Positions 6,547 to 15,371 are shown, counted from the stretch's first letter. The stretch: 22,994 nt of DNA from a virus (IMGVR_UViG_3300043543_000655:1-22994), one strand, 5' to 3'. Notes: generated by a model from the letters alone, not told the origin. Numbers and translations: made by a program.

Positions 6547-8998
6547 CCAAATCATCCTCCCGCTTCGCAGAGAAATCTTGCAGATTTTTCAATTCTTCAG
6601 CCAAGCCTTGAATGAAATTATCTTTAGAACGTCCAAAAATTACCTGTTTTGTGAGCTTTTCCACCGTCTTTGCCCCGACCCCCTTGACCCTGCGTTGCAC
6701 ATCCGCCGGATTCACAAACGGTTGTCGTTGCGCCTCCTGATAAATTTTAGTCGCCACAGACTTGGATATATTTAACTTTTTCTGTAAATCTTCCACAGAT
6801 GCGGAATTAATGTCAATTATTTCAGCTATTTCGGCTAAAGCCTTAAGTTTTTCCACCGTTTTAGGACCAATATCAGGCACCTTGAGCAAATCATCAAGCG
6901 AATTAATTTGTCCCCCTTCAGCCAAAAATTTCCGCAAACTCGCCACCTGGCGGGTATTCAACGGAGTTAACGTTAACAATTCCTGATTGGTAGCAGTCAG
7001 GATATTCAAATCCCCAACAAACACCCCAGGCTTTTGTCTCGCCTGTTCCAAATTGGCAATAATTCGGTCAATCTCCTGAGGGTCAATAGGCGAATCCAAT
7101 TCCGCCTGAGTCACAGCCCCGACCTCATTTCTAATCCTGACAATTTCCCCCGGCGGGTCTCGCTTTGCCAATGGTCCACCTTTAACCCCAGGGGGCAAAG
7201 ACAGCAAAGACGCAGGCCCAGGAGGCGGTTCCGGCGGTTTTGGGGCGAAATCCACATCAATTATCCCATCTGGGGGTGTAGGGGGTTTTCTCCTAGACCC
7301 CGTAGAGGGCGTATCATCAACTTGTTTAAGGAATTCATTCAAATCATCCACTGTGGCCTGCACCACGTCCCGGCGTTGCGGCCAAGTCAGTTGACCAGGT
7401 CGCTCTCCCATGCCACCGTGATAGACATCTTCAAAAAATCTATCTAAGCGATTTGGATCGGGAATGCGAAGGAACTGTAAGTAATCCTTATTACTGAAAT
7501 ATCGCCGATAACGTGTAGATTTTCCAAGCTGTGGTGGCGACCCCACGCCGCCCCAGGTCACAATATCATCAATTTCAATCCCTAACTCCTTGAAAATCCC
7601 TGCCACACCCTCAGATATATTTGCCCCAGAAGAATAACCTACTAAATTTATTTTTGCCACATCTCCAGTTTCCAAAAAATCGGCAATAATTTGCTGAGCT
7701 ACAGATTGTGTAGTTCTTCCATGATTCAAAAAAGTTTGGTATAAAATCGTATCCCATATATTTTTTACCCTTTTACTGGGGTTATTGATGGGTACTATTT
7801 CCCCTTTTAAGCCCAGCGCCCGCAAATTTTGCGCTATTTTTTGTGCCCCTTCCCCAAACTCATCTCCAAGCCCAGAGATGACATAAGTCCGTTGAGTCGT
7901 TTTAGGATTAGCCAATGCTCTTTTTATTTGATCAATGGAATCCTCCCCAAAAATATTGATTATTTCCTTAGCCCCTTGCTTGTGAAACTCCCGTTGAACT
8001 GCCTTGCCAGCAGAAGTAACCAATGCCCCGGAAAAAGCGATCTGCGCCGCATCCCCAGCCAATCCATAATCATCAAACGCCCAACCCGTCGCTAAACTCA
8101 GCCCAAAATTAAAAACTTTCATTTCGATCAGCTGAGCAATAGCCACCTTTGGGTCCGGGCTGAGACGGTCAAAATTGAGAGCCGCCTGCACCGCCGTCTG
8201 CAACGTTGAAATCACCCACGCCCTGGACACATAGCGCAACGGACGAGCGATATTCCCCGGCACCTTATCCCAGACCGCCAACTGGGACAACAGGGGCAAC
8301 TTTGCAGTCTGACGCTCCACCTCCGCTGTTAGGTTTTCCGCCCCAGGGATTACCTCAAACCCAGGGTCAACCCCCACCGGCACCCGCACCCGCCGCCCCT
8401 GGGCATCCGTATATTCGTAGAACTCATCATCAGGAACCTTGCTAACTTTTGCCTTATCCAAAGACAAAATCTTGCACTTGCACCCAAAGCCCGCCGGGGG
8501 AAATTTATTTCTAAACCAAGGGTGATTCGCCGGGAGCGTCACCCCATCCCAAGCTAAATGCTGTTTACGGGGATAAATTGAATCCCCATGCCGCCACATC
8601 CAATAAGGTCGAGCTTTGAGAGTAGCAGGGTCCGTTAATTGCCCATAACGCCCCGCCCCGTAAGCCTGGCGCAGATTTTGGTTCAAAATTAATTCCGTCC
8701 GCCAGGTACGATTGCCCCGATAGCTCCAGCCCGCCCTCGCCACCTCCCGATCAAAATCCTGCCGAAACTCCTGCAAAGTCGTCCCCTGCACCAACGCCTT
8801 ATCCACCGCCTGCCTTAGAGATTCCAGCAGTTCCGCCTGCATGACCCCCGCCACCGCAAATGCCCTATCCCGCTGTTGGGCAGTTAAATCCCGATAAGAC
8901 GCCGTAGGCAGATTCACTTTGGAACGAAAATACTCAATTGCCTCATCAAACGGCAGAGATTGCCAATCCGAACGAGCATCAACCCGAAAACTAGTCAC
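6539..8998 (-). CDS. MuF minor head protein with hydrolase-like and HhH modules
   Basis: An 819-aa protein starting at GTG 8998, overlapping the portal stop. Residues 1-185 form a MuF head-morphogenesis domain (ending RHGDSIYPRKQHLAWDGV, WFRNKFPPAGFGCKCKIL). Residues about 260-560 resemble an alpha/beta hydrolase: a strand TYVISGLGDEFGEG near 371, a nucleophile elbow GYSSG with Ser456, and a candidate His527 in VYHGG. A Pro-rich linker (565-615) leads to tandem helix-hairpin-helix motifs (705-790: VPDIGPKTVEKLKALAE, VKGVGAKTVEKLTK). A typical MuF of Mu (gp30) is about 430 aa, so roughly half is extra. DNA for the added part is clearly AT-richer. MuF proteins enter the head and can be carried into the new host; known MuF fusions include toxins. 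The enzyme activity here is inferred only. Confidence 0.8.
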   Translation of the reverse strand: MTSFRVDARSDWQSLPFDEAIEYFRSKVNLPTASYRDLTAQQRDRAFAVAGVMQAELLESLRQAVDKALVQGTTLQEFRQDFDREVARAGWSYRGNRTWRTELILNQNLRQAYGAGRYGQLTDPATLKARPYWMWRHGDSIYPRKQHLAWDGVTLPANHPWFRNKFPPAGFGCKCKILSLDKAKVSKVPDDEFYEYTDAQGRRVRVPVGVDPGFEVIPGAENLTAEVERQTAKLPLLSQLAVWDKVPGNIARPLRYVSRAWVISTLQTAVQAALNFDRLSPDPKVAIAQLIEMKVFNFGLSLATGWAFDDYGLAGDAAQIAFSGALVTSAGKAVQREFHKQGAKEIINIFGEDSIDQIKRALANPKTTQRTYVISGLGDEFGEGAQKIAQNLRALGLKGEIVPINNPSKRVKNIWDTILYQTFLNHGRTTQSVAQQIIADFLETGDVAKINLVGYSSGANISEGVAGIFKELGIEIDDIVTWGGVGSPPQLGKSTRYRRYFSNKDYLQFLRIPDPNRLDRFFEDVYHGGMGERPGQLTWPQRRDVVQATVDDLNEFLKQVDDTPSTGSRRKPPTPPDGIIDVDFAPKPPEPPPGPASLLSLPPGVKGGPLAKRDPPGEIVRIRNEVGAVTQAELDSPIDPQEIDRIIANLEQARQKPGVFVGDLNILTATNQELLTLTPLNTRQVASLRKFLAEGGQINSLDDLLKVPDIGPKTVEKLKALAEIAEIIDINSASVEDLQKKLNISKSVATKIYQEAQRQPFVNPADVQRRVKGVGAKTVEKLTKQVIFGRSKDNFIQGLAEELKNLQDFSAKREDDLDG

Positions 8999-10508
8999 CC
9001 TCTAAAACCTCAGAACGCCCCACCAAATCCGCCAGCACCAACGCCTGCGCCAACTGAGCCGCCACCTCTTGCACCGACAACTGAGGATAAATTTCCGCCA
9101 ACTTGCCCCGGAACTCCACCAAATCCTGAGAATCCTGCAACAACGCTTCAATCTCCCGCACCCAATCCCCCAACCCAGCCAGCACCCCAGGACGCAGCAT
9201 TTGAGCAATTTTCCCAACCGCATCCATCTCCCCAAACGCCACCGGCGGTTTTTCTTGCGGCAGTTCCAGCGGTTCATTCCGCTCCAACCAACCCTCCCCG
9301 TAGGTACTGCGGATGTATTCCAGGGTTGGTTTGAAGCCCATGCTATAGATTTTAACGTCCCGCTCCGCCAGCAGACCCCTATCCTCCGGCGTTTCAAAAT
9401 CCCTAGAAATAATAGGGACTGCAACATCCTCACCAAAATTAAACCGGCTTAACCACGCCACCGGACCCCGGCAAAACGAACCATAGATCAAATCGTTATC
9501 AGCGTGGACTAACTCCTCTTTGACCTGCGCCCGTTCCTGCTCATTGCCCAACTTACCCTCAGTCCCCTCAGTAGTGGCAGTTTGTCCCAAAATTACTTTG
9601 GCAATAGCTTTTTCCAACTGTGAATAAAGCTGATCAAATTCGGGTCCCGCCCCAGAATTGCTATTCAAAAATTCAATCAACCAGCCCTCCGGGAGAACCG
9701 CACCACCATTGGATTTCAGAGCTTCCAGGGTGCTGAGCAATTTTGATTGTTGGCTCGGGTCCGTGCCCGCCGGGAACCGCCCCAGCAGCATTCCCCCCGC
9801 CTTCTTCTCCAAAAAACTCAACCACTCCGACATATTCCCCCGTTTGAACAACACCAGCCAGTACAGCCAGTGCGCCAGCCCAATCCCATACGGGTCATCG
9901 CAATGGTCTGCCCCAGACGAATAATGCCAGAATCGCCCAGGATATTCCGCCGTGAGATTAATCCCCCGAACATAATCCGTCGGGGTCAGCAGGCGCAAAT
10001 TCCCCTGCGGGTCAAAACGGAACCGCCGCCGGTCACGCACCAAAACCCGATCCAACTGGACATAATTCCCATCCCGAACGTAGGTCAACTCGGCGACAGA
10101 ATAGCCGTAAAACACCCCCCAATGTGCCAACTCCGACCAGCCATCCCAATCCCCAGCCAGCACCCGCTCCGCCCAAAAATCCCGTGCCATCTCATCAACC
10201 TTGGAGACTGCCCGTCCCCTGGGCAGACCCACGTCCACCCGCATTGGCAGACTCAACAGAGCGTGAGTCCGTTGTTGCCAACACGCCTTCACCTGCGGGT
10301 CGGACCTCACCTTCGCATAAATATCCAGAGCATTCCAGCCCGCCCCCCCTTGAGAACGCAGGATATGATCCTGGTGCAGGAGCAAATCCGTGTAATACGC
10401 CCGGGAAACATCCAGCGACCGCCCACCCTGGTCAAGCAGCGGCGAGACCTCCGGCTGGTTAACCGGCGGCTTACGCCCCCACGCCTTGAGAATCCCTAAC
10501 CAGTCCAC
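8991..10508 (-). CDS. Portal protein, Mu gp29-like (DUF935)
   Basis: A 505-aa protein starting at GTG 10508, with GGGAGG six bases upstream; it overlaps the terminase stop. The order terminase-portal-MuF is as in Mu. Recognisable DUF935 pieces are DPQVKACWQQRTHALLSLPM, AHWGVFYGYSVAELTY, FRFDPQGNLRLLT, and GIGLAHWLYWLVLFKRGNMS; then GGMLLGRFPAG and KVILGQTATTEG. Portals form the dodecameric ring at one capsid vertex for DNA passage and tail joining. A single VAFG motif lies in the C-terminal extension (KPPVAFGEMD), shared with the protease/scaffold. The C-terminal about 80 residues are helical and Leu/Ala-rich. Stop is TAG. Confidence 0.85.
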   Translation of the reverse strand: MDWLGILKAWGRKPPVNQPEVSPLLDQGGRSLDVSRAYYTDLLLHQDHILRSQGGAGWNALDIYAKVRSDPQVKACWQQRTHALLSLPMRVDVGLPRGRAVSKVDEMARDFWAERVLAGDWDGWSELAHWGVFYGYSVAELTYVRDGNYVQLDRVLVRDRRRFRFDPQGNLRLLTPTDYVRGINLTAEYPGRFWHYSSGADHCDDPYGIGLAHWLYWLVLFKRGNMSEWLSFLEKKAGGMLLGRFPAGTDPSQQSKLLSTLEALKSNGGAVLPEGWLIEFLNSNSGAGPEFDQLYSQLEKAIAKVILGQTATTEGTEGKLGNEQERAQVKEELVHADNDLIYGSFCRGPVAWLSRFNFGEDVAVPIISRDFETPEDRGLLAERDVKIYSMGFKPTLEYIRSTYGEGWLERNEPLELPQEKPPVAFGEMDAVGKIAQMLRPGVLAGLGDWVREIEALLQDSQDLVEFRGKLAEIYPQLSVQEVAAQLAQALVLADLVGRSEVLEGD

Positions 10509-11824
10509 CGCAACCCTCCCCTAGGCATTGCCAACTCCCCCCACGCCAGCGCCGAAACCCTAGGGCGCAACCCCAACACCTGCTCAATCGGCGCCACCGG
10601 ATTATCCGCCCCATGCACCGCCAACGCCAACGCCCAGAAATAATCCCCGTGTCCAACCTCATCCCGATCCGCATCAAACCGGGGGTTCCCCGCACTGGTT
10701 CTAGTTTGCCGAATCGAGTGGAGAGATTCCCTGATGTCCCGGTCAATCGGGATTCTAATTTGGCGATCCTCAAATTTTCGCTTCAGCGTCACCGCCAAAT
10801 CCTGCTTCACCGCCCCAGTAAACGTCACCGCCTCCACCCGGTACTGCCCATGTCTGCGCTGCGCCTCCTCCGCCACCGGCATCCCCAACCCCGTCTCATC
10901 CAAACACGCCCGCCGCACCCGATAGCGAGCCAACACCCCATCCAACGCCGCCAACTGTTCCGCAAACGGCACCCGCAACAACGGAAGCACCTCCCGCGTC
11001 CAGAACAAATCCCCAATTTTTTCCACCACTTTTTCCACCACCCAAATCACTGTTAAATCCCTTCTACGCCCCACGTCCATCCCAACATAGCAATCCCCGC
11101 CTTGATAATTTCCGAGGCATTCTGGAGCCTCACAGGCGGCAATCAAGTCATAATCCAACCAAGCCCCCGCCTCATCCAGCCACTGCAGTTCATACTCCTG
11201 CGCCCAGGCATCCGGGTCATTCTACGCCCTTCTTAATTGCTCAATATCCCTGGGCAAGCCCTGCGCCACCGCCTGGTAAATATCACACCGGTGCTTGCTC
11301 CACACCGGGTCATCCGTCGTCATTAGCTCGTAAAACTTATTGCCCTTCCCATTCGGCGTAGAAATCACCCGCAGAGAGTGCCCCGCCGAAATCACCGGGA
11401 ACAACGCCGCCCAGATTTTCCGGGAATCCTGGTGGAACGCAAACTCATCCAGCAGGACGCTCGCACTAAACCCCCGAGCCGTGTCCGGGTTAGCAGGCAG
11501 AGCCGTGATCCTGGACCCATTTGGGAGCCGCACCTCCAGCGCATTTTCCTGGGCAGAAATCGGATAATTCAAATCCTCATACGCCACCTTAATCACCGCC
11601 AAATGCTTTTTAACCCCCTCATCCATCGCCTCCTTCGCCTGCCGCTCCCCCCGGGACAAGATCACCCAGCGGCGGGGAGATTCCAGAGCAGACAGCACAA
11701 TTTCCAAAGTCGCAACAAACGTCTTTCCAGTCTGCCTCGCAAACATCCCCACCTTAAATCGGGACTTATCCTCCAGCCACCGGCGTTGATAAGGATACAG
11801 CAGAGGTTCAAGAGACGAGACCAT
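10496..11824 (-). pseudogene. Terminase large subunit (Mu gp28-like) with in-frame amber codon
   Basis: One reading frame of 443 codons encodes the large terminase, but codon 201 is TAG (11224-11222). ATG 11824 has GGAGG six bases upstream. The N-terminal part has Walker A ARQTGKT (29-35) and Walker B VLLDE (123-127), plus STPNGKGNKFYEL, so it is the packaging ATPase. After the TAG, NDPDAWAQEYELQWLDEA continues the family pattern without a gap. The nuclease part has VGMDVGRRRDLTV (Asp250), LDETGLG and DEVGHGDYFWALALA. No good start serves the second half; its best candidate is a TTG without a clear ribosome site. Other genes here use TAG as an ordinary stop, so codon reassignment is unlikely. 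A TTG or similar sense codon probably mutated, or the read is wrong. Suppression cannot be excluded. Confidence 0.85.
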
Positions 11825-12314
11825 AAATTTCCTCCCGCACAATCCGTAGAGTTTCCGGGTCCAGATTCCGCTTGGGAGCCTCCCGCTCCAGTTTTATCAA
11901 CTTATCCTTAACCTCCTGCTGATAGCGTTTTACCGCCACCGTCCCCCGGCTCGTCTCCACCACCGCCCGACTGATCAGCGCCAACTCCTTCGGGGTCAAT
12001 TCCTCGCCCTTCTCCAACTGCAACTGGAACAGCAACGACTGATTCAATTGCAAAGACGCTTCCGAAACCGCCGCCTCATCATCCGCAAAAACCTGTTTCA
12101 TTTCCTGCGCCTGCCGGGTAGCGAGCCGCAACAACTGCACCTTATCCTCAAACTTCTGCCCAAAACGGTGAACCGACGACTTGCTAATCTCGTAGCCTTG
12201 TTCCTTCAGCCAATCCGCCAACTGCTGATAGCCCGAAAAACCCTGCCGCTCCAGCCGTTGCTCTAGCTCAATCCTGATTGCCTCTGGCAGTAGCTCAACC
12301 TTGGACGGCAGCAT
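11808..12314 (-). CDS. Mu gp27-like protein (DUF3486), likely terminase small subunit
   Basis: A 168-aa protein. ATG 12314 follows TGAGG with a five-base gap and lies 8 bp after the preceding stop; longer frames lack a site. It begins MLPSKVELLPEAIRIELEQR, followed by SGYQQLADWLKEQGYEISKS and SVHRFGQKFEDKVQLL, the classical DUF3486/gp27 helix-turn-helix N-terminus. The rest is a long helix/coiled-coil region ending APKRNLDPETLRIVREEIYG. Directly before the terminase large subunit, it is expected to bind phage DNA ends and start packaging. Its end overlaps the terminase start by 17 bp. Confidence 0.8.
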   Translation of the reverse strand: MLPSKVELLPEAIRIELEQRLERQGFSGYQQLADWLKEQGYEISKSSVHRFGQKFEDKVQLLRLATRQAQEMKQVFADDEAAVSEASLQLNQSLLFQLQLEKGEELTPKELALISRAVVETSRGTVAVKRYQQEVKDKLIKLEREAPKRNLDPETLRIVREEIYGLVS

Positions 12315-12321
12315 AGCAACC

Positions 12322-12624
12322 TCACACCTGAGGCGGGCGGGCAATCCCCGGCGGGCACGGAATCGAATACTCCACACACTCAATGCCTTGTTCCGTCAGT
12401 TCCACCAACCAGGGATCGCCAGAGTTTTGGATCAGCGTCACCAGTTTCGACTTACTGAGATAATCCAACTCCCGGCGCAACTCGTAAGCAGACAGGCTGA
12501 GCGACACATCAGACAGCACCCGAAACAGCAAAGTTTCTGCCACCGGCAGGGGGCGACCCGCATCCAACGCCCGCAGAATCCGCCAGCGAATCTCCTCCCG
12601 CCTCGCCTGCTCAAAGCTTTTCAC
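12322..12624 (-). CDS. Mu gp26-like winged-helix protein
   Basis: A 100-aa protein. GTG 12624 is preferred because GGAGG lies six bases upstream; ATG 12645 has no such site. It overlaps the gp25-like end. The core is a winged helix: EEIRWRILRALDAGRPLPVA, then LSAYELRRELDYLSKSKLV, and a wing LIQNSGDPWLVELTEQGIE. Mu gp26 at this place is also a small ArsR-like HTH protein. Role in particle formation or regulation unknown. The tail CPPGIARPPQV is Pro-rich. Confidence 0.7.
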   Translation of the reverse strand: MKSFEQARREEIRWRILRALDAGRPLPVAETLLFRVLSDVSLSLSAYELRRELDYLSKSKLVTLIQNSGDPWLVELTEQGIECVEYSIPCPPGIARPPQV

Positions 12625-12931
12625 GCAGACCCTCCAGTTTTTCATTCAATCTGTCCAACTTGGCATCCAAAACCGCCCCAAACCGAATCCAATCCTCCCG
12701 CCCCACATACGTTTGCGAAACTTCCGCCTTAAACTGCAGGAATTTCCGCTCCAACTCAAACACCTCGCCCACCCCCCGCTCCGCCATCTCTTCAATCTCG
12801 TGGATTGAGCGGTCAACCCGTCCCAAACGAGAATCAATTAATTGCTTCAGCACCTCATTACTGCGAGCCGTGAGAAGCCCCACCCCCAACCAACCCAGCA
12901 CCGAAGTCAAAGCCAAAACTATTTCCAGCAT
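12611..12931 (-). CDS. Mu gp25-like membrane/coiled-coil protein (DUF2730)
   Basis: A 106-aa protein starting at ATG 12931, with GGAGG five bases upstream, overlapping the endolysin stop as TGATG. One N-terminal membrane segment (EIVLALTSVLGWLGVGLL) precedes a charged coiled coil (LIDSRLGRVDRSIHEIEEMA, then LDRLNEKLEGLREKL). This matches DUF2730/gp25 found upstream of gp26-gp27 in Mu-like phages. It may act in lysis, for example as a spanin- or holin-associated protein, but there is no proof. Topology suggests a cytoplasmic or periplasmic coiled coil anchored in the inner membrane. Confidence 0.75.
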   Translation of the reverse strand: MLEIVLALTSVLGWLGVGLLTARSNEVLKQLIDSRLGRVDRSIHEIEEMAERGVGEVFELERKFLQFKAEVSQTYVGREDWIRFGAVLDAKLDRLNEKLEGLREKL

Positions 12932-14022
12932 CAGTACCTCCAGCGCAAGCGACCAGGGCGCAGGTCAACGTGCGTGAACCCCAGACCAGAGCGTTGCCCA
13001 TAGCCCAATCCCCCCTCCCACCTCAAATCCAACCATTCCTCAAACTCCTGCCCATCCCGGTCAATCGGATAAATATCCGCCGCAATCCCATCAATATGGG
13101 TACTATTCGGCACCCCACCCACCGCCGCATTAATCGCCGGCGGACGATACCAGGACGTGACCCCAATCGGTCCCCCCCAGTCCCGGCGCAGTTTATCCAA
13201 CTTCCCCGCCAGGCGCAGGATATTCGCCTTGATTTGCGGGTCAGTCGGGATGCGCTTCGGGTCACCGTTTGTAACCTCACGGACGCTGAAAAACTCACTC
13301 ACCCGGGCATTCGGATTCTGCCAATCAATCCCAGGGCAAGTCACCCGTCGCACCGACTCCTGCGCCGCCACATGGTTGCCCGACTCCCCCCCACCCGGCT
13401 TGATCTCCGGCCAGGGCGAGCGATAAATCCTGACCCAATTCGCCGAGTCGCTCAACTGTTCCGGCGGGATATGCTTCGCCAACTCCTCAACAGCGTTGCG
13501 ATGCTTCGGGTTCCGTTCGTCGTAATATTTGAAAAAATTACTGAAAACAAACTCCGACTTAGGCGGATTCACATCAGCCAAAAACAGCACCTTTTCCCGT
13601 GCCCTACGTTTAACCAGCCCCGGCAGCACCTCCCCCGCCGCCCCATGCACCCAGTCATCGAACTCCCCAGCCGCCCCGTAGAAATCGCCCCGGTTCAACT
13701 TTTCCAGCAGACGGCTCCGGGAAAAAGCCCCCACCCCCACGTTATAGACCAGCGACAGCAGGGCAGTCCGTTGCAACCGAGAAATTTCCACCCGCACCAG
13801 CGAATCCAACTGCTGATTAATCCTGCCCAACTCCTGCGCCGCCCACTGATACGCCTGCTGTTTTGTGCAACGATGCCCCGCCTGCACCGGCGTACCATCA
13901 GGATAAAAAGTCGTTCCCAGCCCGATTGTCCACACCCCAGAGGGACACAAATACGCCTCCAGATGCAGACCCTCAAACTCCTCCAGAAGCTCAATCGCCC
14001 CCTTAATCGCCGGGTGTTCCAT
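12931..14022 (-). CDS. Bifunctional endolysin: GH24 lysozyme plus M15-type peptidase
   Basis: A 363-aa protein; ATG 14022 has GGGGAGG five bases upstream. Residues 1-145 are a GH24 lysozyme: catalytic Glu17 in EEFEGLHLEAYL, then CPSGVWTIGLGTT, and LQRTALLSLVYNVGVGAFSR. Where T4 lysozyme has Asp20, this has a CPSG version of the motif, also seen in relatives. A linker (about 150-260) leads to a D,D-peptidase-like domain with TSWYRPPAINAAVGG, His309 and Asp316 in STHIDGIAADI, and His351 in FTHVDLRPG, the M15-type zinc ligands. It should cut both glycan and peptide bonds of peptidoglycan at lysis. No signal peptide is seen, so a holin is needed. It corresponds to Mu lys. Confidence 0.85.
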   Translation of the reverse strand: MEHPAIKGAIELLEEFEGLHLEAYLCPSGVWTIGLGTTFYPDGTPVQAGHRCTKQQAYQWAAQELGRINQQLDSLVRVEISRLQRTALLSLVYNVGVGAFSRSRLLEKLNRGDFYGAAGEFDDWVHGAAGEVLPGLVKRRAREKVLFLADVNPPKSEFVFSNFFKYYDERNPKHRNAVEELAKHIPPEQLSDSANWVRIYRSPWPEIKPGGGESGNHVAAQESVRRVTCPGIDWQNPNARVSEFFSVREVTNGDPKRIPTDPQIKANILRLAGKLDKLRRDWGGPIGVTSWYRPPAINAAVGGVPNSTHIDGIAADIYPIDRDGQEFEEWLDLRWEGGLGYGQRSGLGFTHVDLRPGRLRWRY

Positions 14023-14440
14023 CCCCACCTCCCCACTGATCCAGAATCAAATCCCGCACCGCATAGCCCAAATCTAGGGCGTCAATTTTCAAAATTTCCT
14101 GATGCCCCCGGCGAATCTTCTCCGGCAAATCCGGGCGATCCAGGTCGCTGGCAACCAAACTTTTCAGCAACAGCCCCGCCTGTTCAATCTGCTCAAGCGT
14201 TGGTTTAGGGTCCATCAGCGGTCTGCCCGCCGGATAGCTGTGGGTCAGCCAGGTTTGATAGGCAAGCAGCACCAATTGATCCCAAGACGTCGCCGATTGT
14301 GCCGCCTGGTGGAACGCCCCCAAAAAATCAAAAAACCGTCCAACCGTCTGACGAGTCGAGAGTTTCAGCACAAACCGGCAATAAAAATAAAACGCCAGCA
14401 AAGCGGCAAAAACAATCACAAACAAAATTGCTGGCGACAT
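14003..14440 (-). CDS. Membrane protein, possible holin or lysis accessory
   Basis: A 145-aa protein with ATG at 14440 but no recognisable ribosome site. Residues 1-24 (MSPAILFVIVFAALLAFYFY) form one membrane segment, followed by a cytoplasmic-type charged helical region (LGAFHQAAQSATSWDQLVLL, EQIEQAGLLLKSLVASDLDR). It is the first gene of the late block and overlaps the endolysin start. Holins often precede endolysins, but a single membrane span plus a 110-residue soluble part is not typical. I do not recognise a family. Confidence 0.65.
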   Translation of the reverse strand: MSPAILFVIVFAALLAFYFYCRFVLKLSTRQTVGRFFDFLGAFHQAAQSATSWDQLVLLAYQTWLTHSYPAGRPLMDPKPTLEQIEQAGLLLKSLVASDLDRPDLPEKIRRGHQEILKIDALDLGYAVRDLILDQWGGGDGTPGD

Positions 14441-14493
14441 AGGGAGGAATCGAACAAGGCTAGGGCTATCCTCAACCTACACCCCTCAGCCCC

Positions 14494-14520
14494 AAAAGTC
14501 AGGGTTGACCAGGTCAACCC
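14494..14520 (-). terminator. Palindromic hairpin terminator, copy 2
   Basis: The palindrome GGGTTGACCAGGTCAACCC (14502-14520) touches the TAG stop of mor and is followed on the minus strand by TGACTTTT. It is identical to the copy at 6071-6099, though the T-run is shorter. It would end the early/middle transcript before the late genes. An operator for Mor or another dimeric regulator is possible. Confidence 0.55.
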
Positions 14521-14837
14521 TAGCGACGCGCTCGAACTACACGATATACAGTGCGATACGACACACCCAATTCGTGGGCAATTGTACTCAGACCCTGCCC
14601 AGATTTTGCGAGATCAAGAATTTTATCCCTGGTTTTCAACCTCTCAAACGAATAGCGAAACAGGGGCAGGTTATGCGACCCAGGGCAATAGAACGCCAAC
14701 TTAGTCAGCGCCTCCAGCCCAATAATCTGCGCCAGCGGGTGATCCGCCCCTGGATTTTTAGGGATATAGATTTTCGTCCCCCCCTTCGCCGCCAACAACG
14801 CCGCCCACTGCACTTCGCTGAGATATTCTCGGATCAT
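14520..14837 (-). CDS. mor: Mor-family late/middle transcription activator
   Basis: A 105-aa protein starting at ATG 14837 with GGGAGG seven bases upstream; it overlaps the gemA stop. The N-terminal half has LSEVQWAALLAAKGGTKIYI and IPKNPGADHPLAQIIGLEAL, typical of the Mor dimerisation part with GG.. and a hydrophobic strand. The C-terminal HTH is clear: TRDKILDLAKSGQGLSTIAH followed by ELGVSYRTVYRVVRARR. Mu Mor turns on the middle promoter and its paralogue C the late ones; only one such gene is seen here, so this protein may activate late genes directly. The hairpin terminator follows its stop. Confidence 0.85.
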   Translation of the reverse strand: MIREYLSEVQWAALLAAKGGTKIYIPKNPGADHPLAQIIGLEALTKLAFYCPGSHNLPLFRYSFERLKTRDKILDLAKSGQGLSTIAHELGVSYRTVYRVVRARR

Positions 14838-15358
14838 TTTTTTCCCTCCCCGTTCTGCGCTTTTGGATCAGCCGGTTCCCAATCCCGGATTTTTTTCAGA
14901 GCCGCAATCAGCTTGGCACACTGCTGATCCGACAGAGCCTCAATCGGGCGAGTCCCCGGCAAGACCACCGCCCTGACCTGTTTCGGTCCAAGGAATTGAA
15001 CCGCAAACTGCTGAAGCGCATAATCGCTACCATCCTTAATTTTGCCCGCTTTGCCCAACTCAATCCACAGCGCCGTCGCCAGGTGGTGCGGCTTCTTCCA
15101 CTGGGGCGGCAAATGGCTAGAGCTAGGCGACTTATCCCCCGTTTTCCAACCCTTCGAGCGCAGGTGGTTGATGACCATATCCAACTCCCGCAGGGTGAGT
15201 TCAGCGGCTGACCTACGCCCCGTGATCTGCTCCAGCAAATCCCGGTAACAATCATCATCAAAGCCCAGGTCTCGCTTCGCCTTGTGAATCAGGGCGAGCT
15301 TGTGCTTGCGTTGCGCCTGCTGGGCTGGCGTAAGTCCGACAATCAAAATTTTAGCCAT
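14834..15358 (-). CDS. gemA: GemA / Mu gp16-like regulatory protein (DUF1018)
   Basis: A 174-aa protein from ATG 15358 with AGGAGG five bases upstream. It carries the family pattern: KLALIHKAKRDLGFDDDCYR near the N-terminus, then LLEQITGRRSAAELTLRELD and MVINHLRSKGW, and at the C-terminus DGSDYALQQFAVQFLG and LSDQQCAKLIAALKKI. GemA in Mu modulates host gene expression and DNA supercoiling; its biochemical activity is poorly known. It stands just before mor as in Mu and overlaps it. The Ser/Pro-rich SPSSSHLPPQWKKPH stretch links two halves. Confidence 0.85.
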   Translation of the reverse strand: MAKILIVGLTPAQQAQRKHKLALIHKAKRDLGFDDDCYRDLLEQITGRRSAAELTLRELDMVINHLRSKGWKTGDKSPSSSHLPPQWKKPHHLATALWIELGKAGKIKDGSDYALQQFAVQFLGPKQVRAVVLPGTRPIEALSDQQCAKLIAALKKIRDWEPADPKAQNGEGKK

Positions 15359-15371
15359 ATTAACCTCCTAA

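Noticed and set aside
11222-11224. TAG reassigned to an amino acid in this phage
   Set aside because: Genes ending at 4441, 6103, 6539, 8991, 10496 and 19494 use TAG as their natural stop at sensible positions.
12970-14208. A 412-codon plus-strand open frame across the endolysin gene
   Set aside because: It is antisense to a well-recognised lysozyme/peptidase, has Pro/Arg/Gln-rich shadow composition and no family-like segment.
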